Part shown: positions 22,333 through 34,728 of the stretch, piece by piece
Layout: each line of letters begins with the position of its first letter
Position numbering within the stretch: position 1 is the stretch's first letter
Source: Prinia subflava
Taxonomy: Eukaryota > Chordata > Aves > Passeriformes > Cisticolidae
Direction: 5' to 3'
NCBI RefSeq assembly: GCF_021018805.1
Contig: NC_086251.1
Coordinates: 16,225,098 to 16,289,097, forward strand
DNA: 64,000 bases
The notes under the pieces: generated by a model
The model's database searches: none
What the model was told of the DNA's origin: nothing
The model's input: only the letters and a program-made list of their open reading frames with translations
Program-made: the position numbers and the translations under genes

Positions 22333-24400
22333 CTAGAATACAAAAGAGCATAAAAACTTAACTGTGAAATGAGAACCAAGAATGAGACCATCACTCTGTG
22401 TCATGCAAAGTAATTATAACTGCAATATAACAGTTAGCTGTGCTTTAGGGATTCCTAAGCAATTTTGCTTCAAATGAAAACATTATTTAAGGAATGAATG
22501 CACATTAAAATTGAAGATTTACACAAGATTGAATACAAGAATATGAAGTAAGTAAAAGTAATGCTACCAAATTTCATTACAGGTTACATCAGGTCCAATT
22601 ACTAAAAGATGAACACAAAGCTCTTGAGTTAATCTGAATCCCCCGAAGCTGTCTTTATACATCTTCCAAGAGACAGCAATGATTTCTGCATATTATACCA
22701 CGTGTTTATTCACACTGTAAAAATCCACAAAAACACATCCGATTTCTCACTTTGAATTGGCCAGTACAATCCTCATTGCATTAGCACTGAACCTGCTGTC
22801 CCAATTGCCTATTACAAAGGTCACTATCACTGATCCCCATCAGTGACAGAAAACCCACAAAAATATCAGGGCCACTGTTTCAAGTCTGCTTTAACGTGGC
22901 ATAAAGTCAAAGCTCCACTCCTTTGGCTTTAAGGTCTCAAGTCATTACTAGATTCCAGGAATCAGAAAACAAGCCAGGTCAAGAAATCAACCCCACTGGA
23001 TCAAGAAAACTAATCACACATGGAAACTAGGAGAGGTGGCAACCTCAGGCCTGCAAGAGCTGGCCCTTCAGTCAGTAAATGACAGCGTGACTTAAAGCCT
23101 GACTTTCAGGAGCAGCTGGATACCTGACAGTGCCACCTGCTTGAAGGGAAACTCGCTGAATTCAGGTGGTCAATGATCAAGCTACCCCTTGCTGGGCAAT
23201 TAGAAATAGAGCTGGTGCAGACACACATTTTGGTTCAGCTCACGTGAATTATGGAAACAGTTCTAACATATTCTTAGAATAAGCTTGACTACCTAATTAT
23301 GGGCTCTTCTGAACCGATGCAGTAAACAGACATGGAAAGTCTGTCAGTCACTCACTTTCTCTTGAGACTGAGTCAGCTTCCCCTCCTGAGGGTCAGTTAA
23401 AGCCACCAAAGATCTCAGCACTTCCAGCCTAGAAAACAAACATTTCCATCATGATACTGGAAATGTAGTTTTAAAAATAATTCCGTCCCCCTGAATCATC
23501 CAAAGCTGCAGAACTGGGTTCTAAATCTGACACAAACTCATGGTGGTATAAATATCTGCAGATATTATTGAATTTTTGGCAGAAGAACAGTACACAGCCT
23601 AGTAAGGCAGGCACCACTATATTTACCTAGTCTCCACATTCACACTGCCAACTTTATCCTGTAGAACGGCAGAGAGGTTTTAAAAAAATTCAAGCTGTAA
23701 TTTGCACATGTGGAAACCCAGTACTAAATAAACACTATTAAATGCAGCTAAGAAGTCACAAAAATAATAGTTATACATTGTAAACATTAAGTGCTGCTAA
23801 GTATTAAGACCACGGGTAACACAAACTTCTGTTTTCAAAGAAACGTCATATTCAAAGTTAAGGCCAGATTTTCATGAAGAAAAACCACAGAGAACCTTCA
23901 GAGCAGTGCTGTGTGCCATGTCAAGGCTGGCTGTCTTTGACAGAAAGGATCTGACGGCTGCTTTTGAAAACACTGCCCTCCATGTAACCCCTAGCAGGAA
24001 GTAATCTTCTTAAAATGATAGAGTTCTGCTTAGTTTCAGAACAGAAACTAAATGAAATGAAAAGAAACGACTACAACTCAGAGAAGGCCTTGAAGTGCAT
24101 AATTAAATAAAATAGCTGTTTTCAGACGGCAATAGAAGCGTTCATCATGGGCATCTCTTGTCTGAGGGCACTTACACAGGAGAAATTCTGCTCCTACGGA
24201 GACATTTTAGCCTTAACAAAGGTAGTGGCCAAACATGCTGGCCCTTACAGCACACCGGACTCACTCACAGGTTTGTTATGGTGTCATGACCATAGCACGA
24301 CTGGGCAAGGATGACTTCTCTCTGCACGGGAAGGTTCCCAGTGGGCTGCTCCATGCTGGTGCTGCTCAGACAGGCTCTGTGCGTCCTCCTGCTGCCTCCT
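22333..24400 (-). other. TSSC4: Probable TSSC4 5'UTR intron
   Basis: AT-rich sequence between the TSSC4 coding exon and the CpG island, without coding potential. The intron reading is inferred from the acceptor at 22332 and from the CpG island being the nearest promoter-like DNA upstream. Confidence 0.5.
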
Positions 24401-24894
24401 GCGGGGGGACGGAGACCTCAGTCACCGCAAACCCGGGCACGGGCCTGCTCTCACAGCGCAGAGCACCGCACCAGCGCCCACACAGCCCCTCGGGCCCCAC
24501 GCCAGGGAACAGGGAAGAGGAACAGGGAAAGGAACACTCGCCCCGCGGAGGGGAGGGTCACGGTGCCACCCCGGCTGTGCTGCCCCGGCCCCGGCGCCCT
24601 TCGCGGCCCGGGAAGCTGCTGGGTGCGAACCGCCCGCACCACACGCGGCCCTCGCCGGCCCTGCACCCCGGGCACCGCCACCCGCCGGGCACACAGCGCG
24701 AACCGCCGGGGAACGGAGGGGAGAACATGGAATGGGGAGGCCCCGTACCCCGACACCGCACGGCCCCAACACCTTCCACAGCAGCCGCCCGCCTTGCCCG
24801 CCTTGCCCGCCTCTGCCCCTCCGCCCACGGCCCGCGGCGCGCCGGGACACCGAGTCCCTGCCAGGCTCCACGGAGCGGCCACGACGGCGCCAGG

Positions 24895-24910
24895 ACCACA
24901 ACTCCCGGCG
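24895..24910 (+). promoter_or_regulatory. ACTACA-type promoter motif (weaker copy)
   Basis: accacaactcccggcg differs by one base from the ACTAYRnnnCCCR promoter motif associated with ZNF143/THAP11. It is one of three copies within 180 bp. Confidence 0.45.
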
Positions 24911-24974
24911 GGGACAGAGGCACGGAAGGGGCCGGAGCTTCCCTCCCCTTCCCGCTCCGCCTCTCTCGGGCCTC

Positions 24975-24988
24975 CTGGGAGTTGTAGG
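24975..24988 (-). promoter_or_regulatory. ACTACA-type promoter motif, - strand
   Basis: The - strand reads cctacaactcccag, one base from the ACTAYRnnnCCCR motif. The orientation is opposite to the other two copies. Confidence 0.5.
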
Positions 24989-25058
24989 CGGCCGCCTTCC
25001 CTCGGCGGGGGACATTTTGCGAGCCGGGGAGCGGGGCCAAGCGGTGCTGAGCGGAGGG

Positions 25059-25072
25059 ACTACAGCTCCCAG
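25059..25072 (+). promoter_or_regulatory. ACTACA-type promoter motif (perfect copy)
   Basis: actacagctcccag fits ACTAYRnnnCCCR exactly. It lies 12-40 bp from two related gacattt(t)cgc elements (gacattttgcgag near 25011 and gacatttcgcag near 25089). Confidence 0.6.
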
Positions 25073-25102
25073 GGCGCACCGCAGCGCCGACATTTCGCAG
25101 CC

Positions 25103-25226
25103 TGTGCGGGGCCGTGCTCGGGGCTCGGTGCGGGGCTCGGTGCGGGGCTCGGTGCGGGCCATGCTCGGGGCTCGGTGCGGGGCTCGGTGCGGGGCCGTGC
25201 TCGGGGCTGGGCCCGGTGCGGGGCTC
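25103..25226 (+). repeat. G-rich 12-bp minisatellite
   Basis: Tandem copies of a ggggctcggtgc unit, interrupted by gccatgctc/gccgtgctc variants. The unit length is a multiple of three and lacks stops, so it creates long spurious frames on both strands. Repeated GGGG runs spaced by 8 nt could form a G-quadruplex on the + strand. Confidence 0.9.
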
Positions 25227-26431
25227 GCCCGTGCACTCCGGAGAGCCGCGGTGCCGCCCCGGCGCTGCCCGGCGCCCTGAGGGGCAGGCACGGCACCGCC
25301 GCCGCCTTCCGCAGTCGCAGTCTGGAAAAAAGCCCCGTGTCACAGCTTTTGTTCTCATCGAAAAGCAGGGCTTGGCCACCACGAACACATCCGAAGTTTT
25401 TTGTTTTGTTTTATTTATTTTCATTATTTTTTTTCTCTCTTACGTGTTTATTCTTAAACCAGAAAACCCCAAGTCACTTGAGGCATTAAAACTACTGTCC
25501 ATCCAAAAAAAAAAAAGTTTCCATTCTCTGGCCTAGAAGAACATTTTTGGTGCGTGTGTCAAGAAGTGGAGCTCTGTCTGAAAATGTTTTATTGGCAGTG
25601 GCCAAAGAGGCTTGATTTTTGTTTTTCCCCTTATTTCAGCAAAAAGTTCAAAATTTCACTGCAAATACATTTCCCAAGAGGCTCCACTATTCAGCTTGTT
25701 TTCCCTCTGTTTAGGAAAAAGGGTTTGTCGTGCCGGGGGGTTGTGCCAAGCAATGTTGTGGCTGCAGAGGCTTCACCGTCTCCCTTCAAGCTGGGCCTCA
25801 CCGTGACTCATCCGTAATATAAACTGCAGCCACTTCGTATGCATCCTCAGTTTTTAAAGACATACTTTTGCTTGCTGGAGTGTTGCTAATTACGGTAATT
25901 TATGACACAAGGTCTGTGTTTGGAATGCACTTGGCAGCAGTGATGAGGTTATTGCAAAATGTCTTCCATCTAGCTGGAGTCGTGCTGTAGTTTTAGAACA
26001 GCTCTAAAGGTGTTTTCCCACTTGGTGATCCTATTATTTTTTTATGTATATGCATATGGTAGTACAGTCACAGGCATTCAAATGGGTATCCAGACAGAGG
26101 GAGGAAAGGAGAACATGGATCTTGTAGCAGGTGAGCAGGAATGGAAAGGAGGAGAGCAGTAAACAGGCAAACAAAAGGAAGAGTAAACCTGAGTAAAGGC
26201 TGCCAGTGCTGTGTAACACGGTCTAGGGTGTTGGGGAGACAGCAGGAGAGAGTCTCTGAGCTTAATAGGGAGCAGGCATTAAAAAGGATGTGGAGTGGCA
26301 TGTCCCATTTCTGTAAGAGTGGAGACAGGCAGTGACACAGCAAACTATAGTCTGTTTAACCCTATATCAGGCAGGGCAACAGACTGGTGCAGCCAATGTT
26401 TTGAACCTTGGTTCTTTGTTAGGGGCTTAAA

Positions 26432-26473
26432 GGGGTAGGAGAGGAGAGGGTAGGAGAGGGTAGGTAGGAGAGT
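26432..26473 (+). repeat. GGTAGGAGAG-rich repeat
   Basis: Imperfect tandem gtaggagaggg units over about 40 bp. Confidence 0.7.
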
Positions 26474-26644
26474 GCAACACCACCTCCAGTGTCTCTGTCA
26501 CCTGTGGATGTGGGTGCCTTCAGGGGCAAGGCCATGTCTCCATTTCTAGATGCTACAAGTCCTCACTTTTTGCCTGGATGCTGTGTGCATTGATGAAAAA
26601 GGAACCTGAATGTACTCTTTTCCTCTTTCCTGTTTTATTTATTC

Positions 26645-26832
26645 ATGAAATTAGCTCAGCTGTTTAGAGCATGGTGCTAATAAAACCTAAGGCTGTGGGT
26701 TTGCTCACTCTACAGGCCATTTACTTAAGAGTTGGACATGATGATCCTTGTGGATCCCTACTTAATAGTTGGACTTGATGATCCTTGTGGATCCCTTCCA
26801 ACTCAGCCTATTCTGTGATAGAATCTGTGATA
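26645..26832 (+). mobile_element. tRNA-Ile-headed SINE with CR1-like tail
   Basis: The head (26645-26720) follows tRNA-Ile(AAT): ttagctcag.., tttagagcatggtgctaata with anticodon AAT at 26679-26681, then a decayed T-arm and ggcca. The A box (tagctcagctg) is intact, and the B box is degraded (ggtttgctcac for ggttcgantcc). The tail matches the 3' end shared with avian CR1: agttggacttgatgatcctt, then a ttccaactcag block and short ttctgtgat repeats at the end. This is the architecture of the zebra finch SINE family (TguSINE1). A 37-bp tail segment is duplicated (26723-26759 and 26760-26796). Confidence 0.8.
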
Positions 26833-29720
26833 TTTAGTATCTCACGCAGCAGAGAACTGAGGCTGAGCTGCTCATCCTCTGGTGGCTGAGGACAAGGCAG
26901 CTTGCAGCAGTGGAAATGCTGGTGTGTTGGGACTTTCGCTATTGCTTGGTGACAGCTGAAATAAAAATAATGAGTCAGAGTCTGAAGACCGACAGATGGT
27001 AAAGTGTTTTCCCCTTGGCCTGAACTAAGGTGGCTTGAAGAGGGGGCTGGAAGGTGGAACTGAGCTGCAGCACAGGCCATCGTCCAAATGAGCGGGCTGT
27101 ATCCAGCGTGCAGGCTCCGAGGGGCCGCTCGTTTGTAGGGATGGCTCCGTGTGTCTGCAGGAAGGCAGCACGTCCCTGTGTGTGGGGGTGACATGTGAAA
27201 ATGCACAGGCGCCTCATGCTCCTTTCCTGCAAATAAATCTGTCCTCTGGCCCCATCCAGTAAGTGTTTCTGCTGCTCCCTGGCAGTCTCCTGCTGCTGCT
27301 CCTGCCCTCGGAGCCTGGGGTGGGTGCCTGGGGCAGGGACAGCTGGTCCCTCCCCTCACAGCTCTAGGAAAACAGCAGGCCATTCCCCAGCAGCCACCCA
27401 GATCCTGCAAGCCAGATGGTGCAATAAGATGCACATTTTAACATGCACTCCTGCAAGGAGTGTGGGAGTTACTCAGATGTGGCCACATGCGGCTGATGCT
27501 GGAGCTCTTGAAGGGAGGTGGGATGGGAAAGCAATGTTTTCCTGCAGGCAAAAAGGAAAAGTGGAGTCATGACCACCACAACCTCTTCTGCTGGGAGAAG
27601 GCAGTCACACCAAGCCAGATGATACAGCCTGAAGGAAATAAATGGGTTATCATCTCTTATTTGCCAGAATGAAATCCTACAAATGGCCTTGAAATCCCCT
27701 GTGGGGTGGGTTTGCAGGGAAAACTACTGCGCTTCTACACTGAGCTTTGCTTACCTTTTACTTTGTACTTTCATTTGGTCCTGCAAGTGGATTAGATTTA
27801 TTCCAGTGCTGTTTACCCATGTTGGTGCTATTTTCCCCTAAGGTAACTACATAAAATTAGTTCCTGTGGAGTGAGTTTTAATACAGGCAGGCTATGAAGG
27901 TCTTCATCAACTCTATTCTTCACAATAACAATGTTATTGCCAGCCTATAGAGGACCTGCAGGGAGACACCCCAACCCCTTTTTTGTTAGACACATTGCAT
28001 GTGTGGGAGGGAACTGAAGTCCTTTATGAGCAAAATTAGTACTCTCTGCAATTACTCCAATTTTTTAAAAGAAACAAAAACAGTTGGGGGTGTCTGTTCA
28101 TTTTGATTTAACTACAGAATATTTGCACTAAGAAAACACCTCTCCCAATCTTTCTGCTTTTTCCTTTTTCCTATCCCTGCCCCAAAGTGCGCGATACTAA
28201 TGTGTAATGAAGGGCTGAAAAGGGTCACTGGAACCAGCTGAGGGGCCTTGAAGTTAACATTAACAAAAAAACCCCACAGAACCCTAAAACTCCCCACACC
28301 TCTTGTTCCAACAAGACCTGTGGGAGCTCCATCAGCCAACACTGAGCCTTGCATTAAGAGCATGAATCCTTCCTGGAGGAAATCTCAGCAGTTTGCTTGC
28401 AGCCAGCAGGCAGGGTGTTGTGTGCATGCCACCTCGCCTGGCCCAACACCAACACCTCTCAGTACTCGGCAAAGCTGTGTTCTGGCGGGAGGGAATGCCC
28501 TAGCAATGCAGGGCCAAGAAACACTTTTTCCAGGAAAAAAAAAAAAAAAGGAAAAAAAAAAGTGTGATTAGACTGTAATTAGAAGTGTTACTTGCAGCCA
28601 CTGGCACTTGAGCTGGGTCATCTAAATCCAGTGAGAAACACCAGGCAGTCCGCAGTAATTGAAAGTTTATATACGCTCTAATGCGTCTGCAAGTGTGAAA
28701 ACAATGTGGGTTTCAGTTTGCAGCAGTTTTAGCACCTGGGAGGTGTTTTCTGTTTGCTCCGGGTCCCTGAGCACTGAAGTGAACCATCAGACCGCCAGAG
28801 GTCAGCTGAAGGGGCTGCACTGAACCGCACTTCTGCGTCCCATTGCTTCGCTTGTGCCCTGTACACGGCAATGTGATGCTCCCCAGGCTGAAACTGAGGA
28901 GTGGTCTGGAAAAAATTGCAGCCTATATCCAGTTCAGGTGCACAGCATGTTCAGGTATTTACGGGACTTGGCGTTCCTAGCCTGTGTCAACTACATATTT
29001 AAGAGCTGGTCAGGGAGGTAATTGCTTCCCTCTCCCCTTCAGCACCCATGGTGGCAGATGTATCCTCTCCCAGGGTTGTAATTCCACTGTTGCCGACGCC
29101 CTGGTGCAGCTCCCCAGCCCTACCACAGCCCCGATGGAGAATGAGATTGTTAAAATAGTCACCTTTTTTCCTGCCCTAACTGGAAGGGCTGTGCTGTCAT
29201 GCCCAGCAAAGGAAACAGTGGTTCAGAGCAGGAATGTGAGCACTGACACATCCTTCATCCCTGAGCCCGGCAAGCGGAGCTGGCAGGCAGAGGAGGGTGC
29301 GGCCACATCCAGCAGCGAGGGCGCTTTGCAGAAACCTCCGCCACAGACAGCTGTGGCATGGGAGAGCTGGCTGGATGTACTCCCTCCTGTGAGAATACTG
29401 CAACTCTTGGTTGCAGCTTCGAAACCTCTGATTAGGGAATGGCATAAGCAATTTATGCATGTTAATCACAGCTATCTTAGTACAAGACAATTAGGCTCAT
29501 TGCCACTTAGAAAACAAACAGCCCAGAAGAACCTTACGAAACAGAGCTTGCCAAAGCAAAAAAATACCTCCAAAACTCTAGGAGGATTTTAAAAGAAAAA
29601 ATAAACCAGTTTGGGAAGGCAGGAGGAAAAGAATTTCCACTGGAAAAAATCCTGGCATGGTCTAGTTTAGAAAAATACACGCTTGTATTTTTAATTCCTG
29701 AAAAATCTTGTTTCACAAGG

Positions 29721-29761
<41 letters not shown>
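29721..29761 (+). repeat. Poly(A) tract, 41 bases
   Basis: An uninterrupted A run. I saw no recognisable retrocopy in front of it and no clear target-site duplication. Confidence 0.95.
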
Positions 29762-29764
<3 letters not shown>

Positions 29765-32700
29765 ATTCCACAGTCACATTCCTAGGCAGCGGAATTCCAC
29801 AGTAAGGTCTCCAGTGACTTTCCAGGTCCTTCTGACCTCTGGAGAAAAATGTTAAAGAGGAGCATAAGCCAGGGTTGTCAGAGCACAAACAAGCTGCAAG
29901 CACTCCATCCACCCTTCCCCTCACAGTCGGTTATCCACATGGCCTCACATGCTCCGACAGGGCAGGACTGCTGTGTTCCAAGGATAACCCATATCTCCAC
30001 ACAACCTTAAAGGGGCCTGTTTTACTCAGTCCTCTCCCAGTAGCATATTCAGCTCCTCCGTTTCAAGCACATCAATGCTCATACTCAGACCTGACATGGA
30101 AACAAAGGGGACTGCATTTAGCTGGGGAAGGTTTAAGAGCCCAGCTACAATTCCAGTCTGAGGTCCCAAGGCACACACCATGGATGCCAAATACATGCTG
30201 TGCTTTGCCAGTTAGTCTCCACTATTGTTTCTCCCCCTCGAACACCAGCCTGGCTTTGACAGTGACTCATATCAGCTTAATCCTAGCTCCAGAGGCTGGA
30301 ATAATTTTATCCCCATCTGGAGCAACGATGCAGTGTCACAATCCAAACATTTTAAGACATGAAGCAAAGAGCATCACATTCATGGGAAACCACCTAGAGG
30401 GTCAGCTGAGGACAGTCTTCCCTGCAGCCCAAATTTTGCTTTAATACAAGAATGAGACAAGCCTGATCCCTTGGAAGATGTGGCAGAAATCAGTACGCGA
30501 TGGAAGGAAACAAGATCTGACAACACATCATTAAAAATCCACTAACAAGGGGGAATTGCTTTGTTTCTTTTTTTGTTTATTGTTTTTAAATACCACTTTT
30601 TTTTTTCTTTCCAGAAGTCATTATGTCCGACTCCATTAACATTCAGGTAAACAAGTGAAAGAACAACAGATGGGCATGATCTCGCAGCACAGGCACAGCC
30701 GCTGGGAGCAGGGCTTGCCTCTCTTTACAGCAGCTCAACGCTGTGTTCCCTCCTTGCTGTCCCTCAGCCCCCACCCCCTCCCTCTCTGCACCAGCACGGC
30801 GTGGCAGCCAGCAGGACATTCCTGCTTCAAACACAGTGCAAAGTCCAAGCCGTGGCGGCAGCAGGCAGGCAGATGAGGACCACGGCACCTGGCCTCCCAC
30901 CTCGCTCCCAGCCAGGCTTTCCCCCGATGGTGCGCAGGGCAGGCGGGACAGCAACGGTGGCATTACCAGAGCATCCACAGACAGCAGACCAGCCCAGGCC
31001 TTGATGGCAGCACAGGGCATTTTGGGCCATTTTTGGTCACTTTAGGAGGAGCCGCTTGACTGTGACAGGACTGCCACCACACACCCCTTCCCCCCCACCG
31101 AATTTCAGCATAGTCACTGTTTTTTGCAATCCACATTAGCTTCTCTACAGCTGTGCCCCTCTGCCCTTGAGAGGGGGCACAACTGCAGCAGCCACCACTT
31201 CTGGCAAGCAACCTTTTTGCCTTCCCTCAGCACCAGTCCGGATGCATACTCAACCTGCCTGCAGGCCCCCCTCCCAGAGGCTGTAAAACCCATGCTGTTG
31301 AAGCCTGGTTCACAAAGCATCCTGGCGTTAAGGTTAACTGGTTGTAAAATTGCAGCAGTTCATCACACTATGCACACTATGAGAAATGTTTATTAAATTG
31401 ATTTTTGTTTCATTTCTTTAAAAAAAAAAAGGCAGAAAGAAGTTAAACACACTGCTTTGTGGCATGCTCCACAGTATGAAAAAATTCCAAGTATTCAGTT
31501 AAGCTGTCAGAGGCTCTGTTTGACCTTCCCATGCGGTCTTTGAACTCAGACCTGGACAGTTGATACTCCTCATCCCCACCTCAGCTCACAGCCATTTTCT
31601 CAGCTGCCACTAGCTCCAGGAGGGATGCTTCCATGGAGAGGGAGGGCTTTGTATTTACAGCTTGTAATTCCATCCTTTTCTTCCCTGGGGTGTGGAGAAG
31701 AGCAGTACAGGTGCCATGTTGCACACACAAAGGTGCAGGTATGCAGGAGAGGCGCTGGGCCAGAGCAGGGATCCTGCCTAGTTGGTTTTCCCCCTTCACC
31801 TTAGCCAGCTTTAGGACTGACCAATTGGCAGAAGAGCCCTGTTTGTGGCTTTTGGATCCTGAGGGCTTGCAATGGGGCGAGTCCCCTCAGCCCTTCACAG
31901 CTCCCTTTCTAGTTTGTGTTAATTCAGGTCCAGCTTCACAGGAGACCAAAGTTTTTTTCAGAGAGGGTTTCTCAACTACTTCATTGCTCTCAAGCATGAC
32001 AGTTCCTCACTGTCCCTGTTCTCCCAGGGCTGACTCCTCCAGCTGAGGACCATTCCATCACGTGTGGGGACTCAGCTGGTAACTAAAGAAAGCATTGCCC
32101 TCTCTGCAAACATCCTTCTGTCCCTGGTCCCACAACCCTTCTCTTCCCCTTTCCTGCAGAAGGTGCTACAGAAACGGGAGATGGCCCAGGAAGCTGCCTC
32201 TGGAATTCTTCACAGTGGCAAGCCACCTCTGGAATGAGCTAGAGGGTGAACTGCAATCCCCGTGGGACACAGTCTGAGCAAACTTCCTGCTCCTCCTCCT
32301 CTCACAGCCCTCAAATTCCCTCTCCAAGTACCACTTTCTCCCAATTGCTCCTGCCTGGGACAACCCAAACCCTTAAGTACAATGTCTGAGGACACACCTG
32401 ACCTGCACTGAGACTCAGTCTGTCTTCAAACAGAGCTCCAGCTATGTACACAGCATCAACTGAATACTGAACAATATCAAAAATACGGTATAAGGAAAAG
32501 AAAACAGAATTGAAATGCTTAATGGCATATCTATACACATTTACCAACAGTCAACAAAAAAGGTGGCAGGTTACACATCCATTCTGTATGCTGACAATCC
32601 TGATGCACACAGATGTAAACACACATGCTTGGATGATGCATATACACATGGCCACATAGCAGAGTAGATGACCTGAAGGAGCTACGCTGGGGAGCAGGGG

Positions 32701-32866
32701 AAGGGGTTGCCTACTGCAAATCCTCGTCTCATTCTCAATGTGCACAACATGGACATTCAGGGCAGTGTTGCTTTAAGGCTATTTCTAAGGCTGAATCTTT
32801 TCTTGTCCAAGCCCTCAATATGAAGATCTGTTGAAGCACTTCCTCCTCTTCACCCAGCACAACTTG

Positions 32867-32904
32867 ATATATATATATATATCTATATATATTTATCTAT
32901 ATAC
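32867..32904. repeat. (TA)n microsatellite
   Basis: (AT)7 followed by imperfect atctatatat/atttatctat units. Confidence 0.9.
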
Positions 32905-34490
32905 TTTTTAAAGGCCCTATATACTAAAAGGCAGGAACAGGAAAGGGGGGAGTAGAAGGGAAGAAAAACTTCTGAATGGATCAATTTGCCCCAGTGCAGG
33001 AATCTTCTATCCTGTGGTGGCAACAGCCATGACAGCCACGTGCAGTGGACAAGGTACTAGTTTAAAATGATTGATGATCACAGGTCTCCCTCCCTATCAG
33101 ATCTGAAGCTCTTTGTTGTGACAAAGGGGGAGAGTGAAATACTTTAAGCAACAGAAATACTCCTGAAATGGGGAAAGTGATCGCCAATTTAAACTCCTCC
33201 CCTCACCTGCTTCAAGGTGGCAAAAGAGCTGAGAGATACTATAATTTCCAGCTCAAGTGCCTATACGGCTAAGGAAAAGGCTTTGCTTAAAAATATATAT
33301 CTATAGAACTATACATATAGATCATCTTTTTAGTGACATTCTGAATTTATTACATAGCTCCTGGGTCACTCTCCTCCTCTATCTACATGGTGACAGAGTG
33401 GCATATAAAAGAAGCCACAGACATCAAAGTGATAACCAAAGTTACCAGATCACAAGAATGTGTTTCAACTGGTGCGACCTAACATGCTAAATTACCTTGA
33501 TTTTATAAGCTGATCTGCTGTTAATATAACTGGAAGGTCTTAAAAAGAACCTTCTTTTTTTCTATAATCAGATTGTGACAATTTCTCAGCAATATTACAG
33601 TGTGTGACAATATGCTATAATTAAGAATAATTTCACTGAACAAGAGAGTCATGCAAAGATGAAATTTTAAGCATGTACGCATATGGTTGGGAACACCCAA
33701 GCATCATCCTGCAGTACATAAAAGCAGGATTTCTAAAGTCAAGGACTTTTTTTGTGTGTTTTCTTCTTTTTCCAATATCATTTCTATGTAGGCATTAGCT
33801 TAACAGTGGAAACTTGATATAGAACTAGATTCTCCTTGAAACATATAATGAAACACTGAAGGACATAAAAAAGTAATGTAATTATCAGTTTGTTATATTT
33901 GAAAAACTGGGACTAAAATTCACCCCCAGCCGCTGACCTTTTAATGCAATGAATCAATGGAACTGAGCCAATTTATAAAGTTATAGCCTCAAGTAAAAAA
34001 AAAATCACAAAACTAAAAAACATTTTTACTTATTAAAGAGTGAAAAAGTTCCAGCATGACTTCTGTTAAGGACTGACCTACCAATGGGAGCAGGCTGGAG
34101 AGGAACAGTGCCTGTGTTTCCCCTGGGATACATTGCAAGGGAAATGTATCCTTTCCCCTCCTCTCTCCCAGGATTTGGACAGTCAGCCAGGCTTCCCCAC
34201 TGACAGCCTGGAAACACCAGGGAGCTGGGCTGATGGTTGGAAAAGATGAGTAGAAATTAACAAAAATACTCGATTCTGCTTCAGCATCCAATTAAAAAAG
34301 TTGGTAAAACCAAGGCAAAGTTTTCTGAGACCAGGCTGCACGCTTCTCCTCCACACATCTTCCACCAATGTTACTTCTGAGTTACTGGGGGTGGGGAAGG
34401 GGGAGGAAGGACGTGATCTCCTACTACAGCAGCTTTCCCATCACACAAAACTGATGTGTAACTAACTCAGCCACAAAGATACGGGAAAGT

Positions 34491-34500
34491 TTTATTTATT
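34491..34500 (-). terminator. CD81: Candidate CD81 poly(A) signal (two overlapping AATAAA)
   Basis: The - strand reads aataaataaa, 166-175 nt past the CD81 stop and just after a T12 run. Overlapping hexamers make this the best nearby 3' end. A longer 3'UTR is not excluded. Confidence 0.45.
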
Positions 34501-34665
34501 AAAAAAAAAAAAGTACTTCAAAATAAAAATGATAAGTACTGTATGGTAATATTGGAAGCATTTATATACATAATTTTCTTTGTCTGTTGTTGAAATGTCT
34601 CCTGGTCACTCGGTGGCACTTGGGGTCCCCTCTGCTCCCCCCTTCCCCTGCCCAGCTCTCACGGC

Positions 34666-34728
34666 TCAGTAGACGGAGCTGTTCCTTATGCCACAGCACA
34701 GCACCATGCTCAGGATCATCTCAAAGAT
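34666..34728 (-). CDS. CD81: CD81 exon 8: end of TM4 and C-tail
   Basis: Acceptor ctctccacag|ATC on the - strand. Encodes [20 protein letters not shown] and the stop. It is identical to the human C-terminus as I remember it, including the palmitoylatable CC and the SVY end. Confidence 0.97.
   Translation of the reverse strand: MFEMILSMVLCCGIRNSSVY

Larger units (their letters stand above)
24410..25320. promoter_or_regulatory. TSSC4: CpG island, probable TSSC4 promoter
   Basis: About 0.9 kb of dense CpG and high G+C in otherwise AT-rich surroundings. It lies 2.2-3 kb upstream of the TSSC4 start on its strand. It holds three ACTACA..TCCCAG-like sites and a G-rich minisatellite and has no TATA box, which is typical of a housekeeping promoter. 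The overlapping long open frames on both strands are by-products of base composition. Confidence 0.75.
25321..34480. other. TSSC4-CD81 intergenic region
   Basis: About 9 kb without a recognisable exon. It holds one SINE (26645-26832), a GA-rich repeat (26432-26473), a poly(A) run (29721-29761) and an AT microsatellite (32867-32904). The portion just below 34.48 kb could include longer CD81 3'UTR forms, since another - strand AATAAA lies at 33346-33351. Confidence 0.6.

Noticed and set aside
24235..25536. Several overlapping open frames of 140-392 codons on both strands
   Set aside because: All sit in the CpG island and the 12-bp minisatellite. Low-complexity Arg/Pro/Ala/Gly composition in every frame shows they are products of base composition. 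No family motif.
26808..27434. 208-codon - strand frame
   Set aside because: Overlaps the SINE end, has no family similarity and is low-complexity His/Pro/Ser.
28790..28804. CTCF-like ccgccagaggtc
   Set aside because: About 9 of 12 core bases; too common by chance to claim without binding data.
28984..29592. 202-codon + strand frame
   Set aside because: No recognisable homology; the composition does not look coding, and there are no supporting splice sites.
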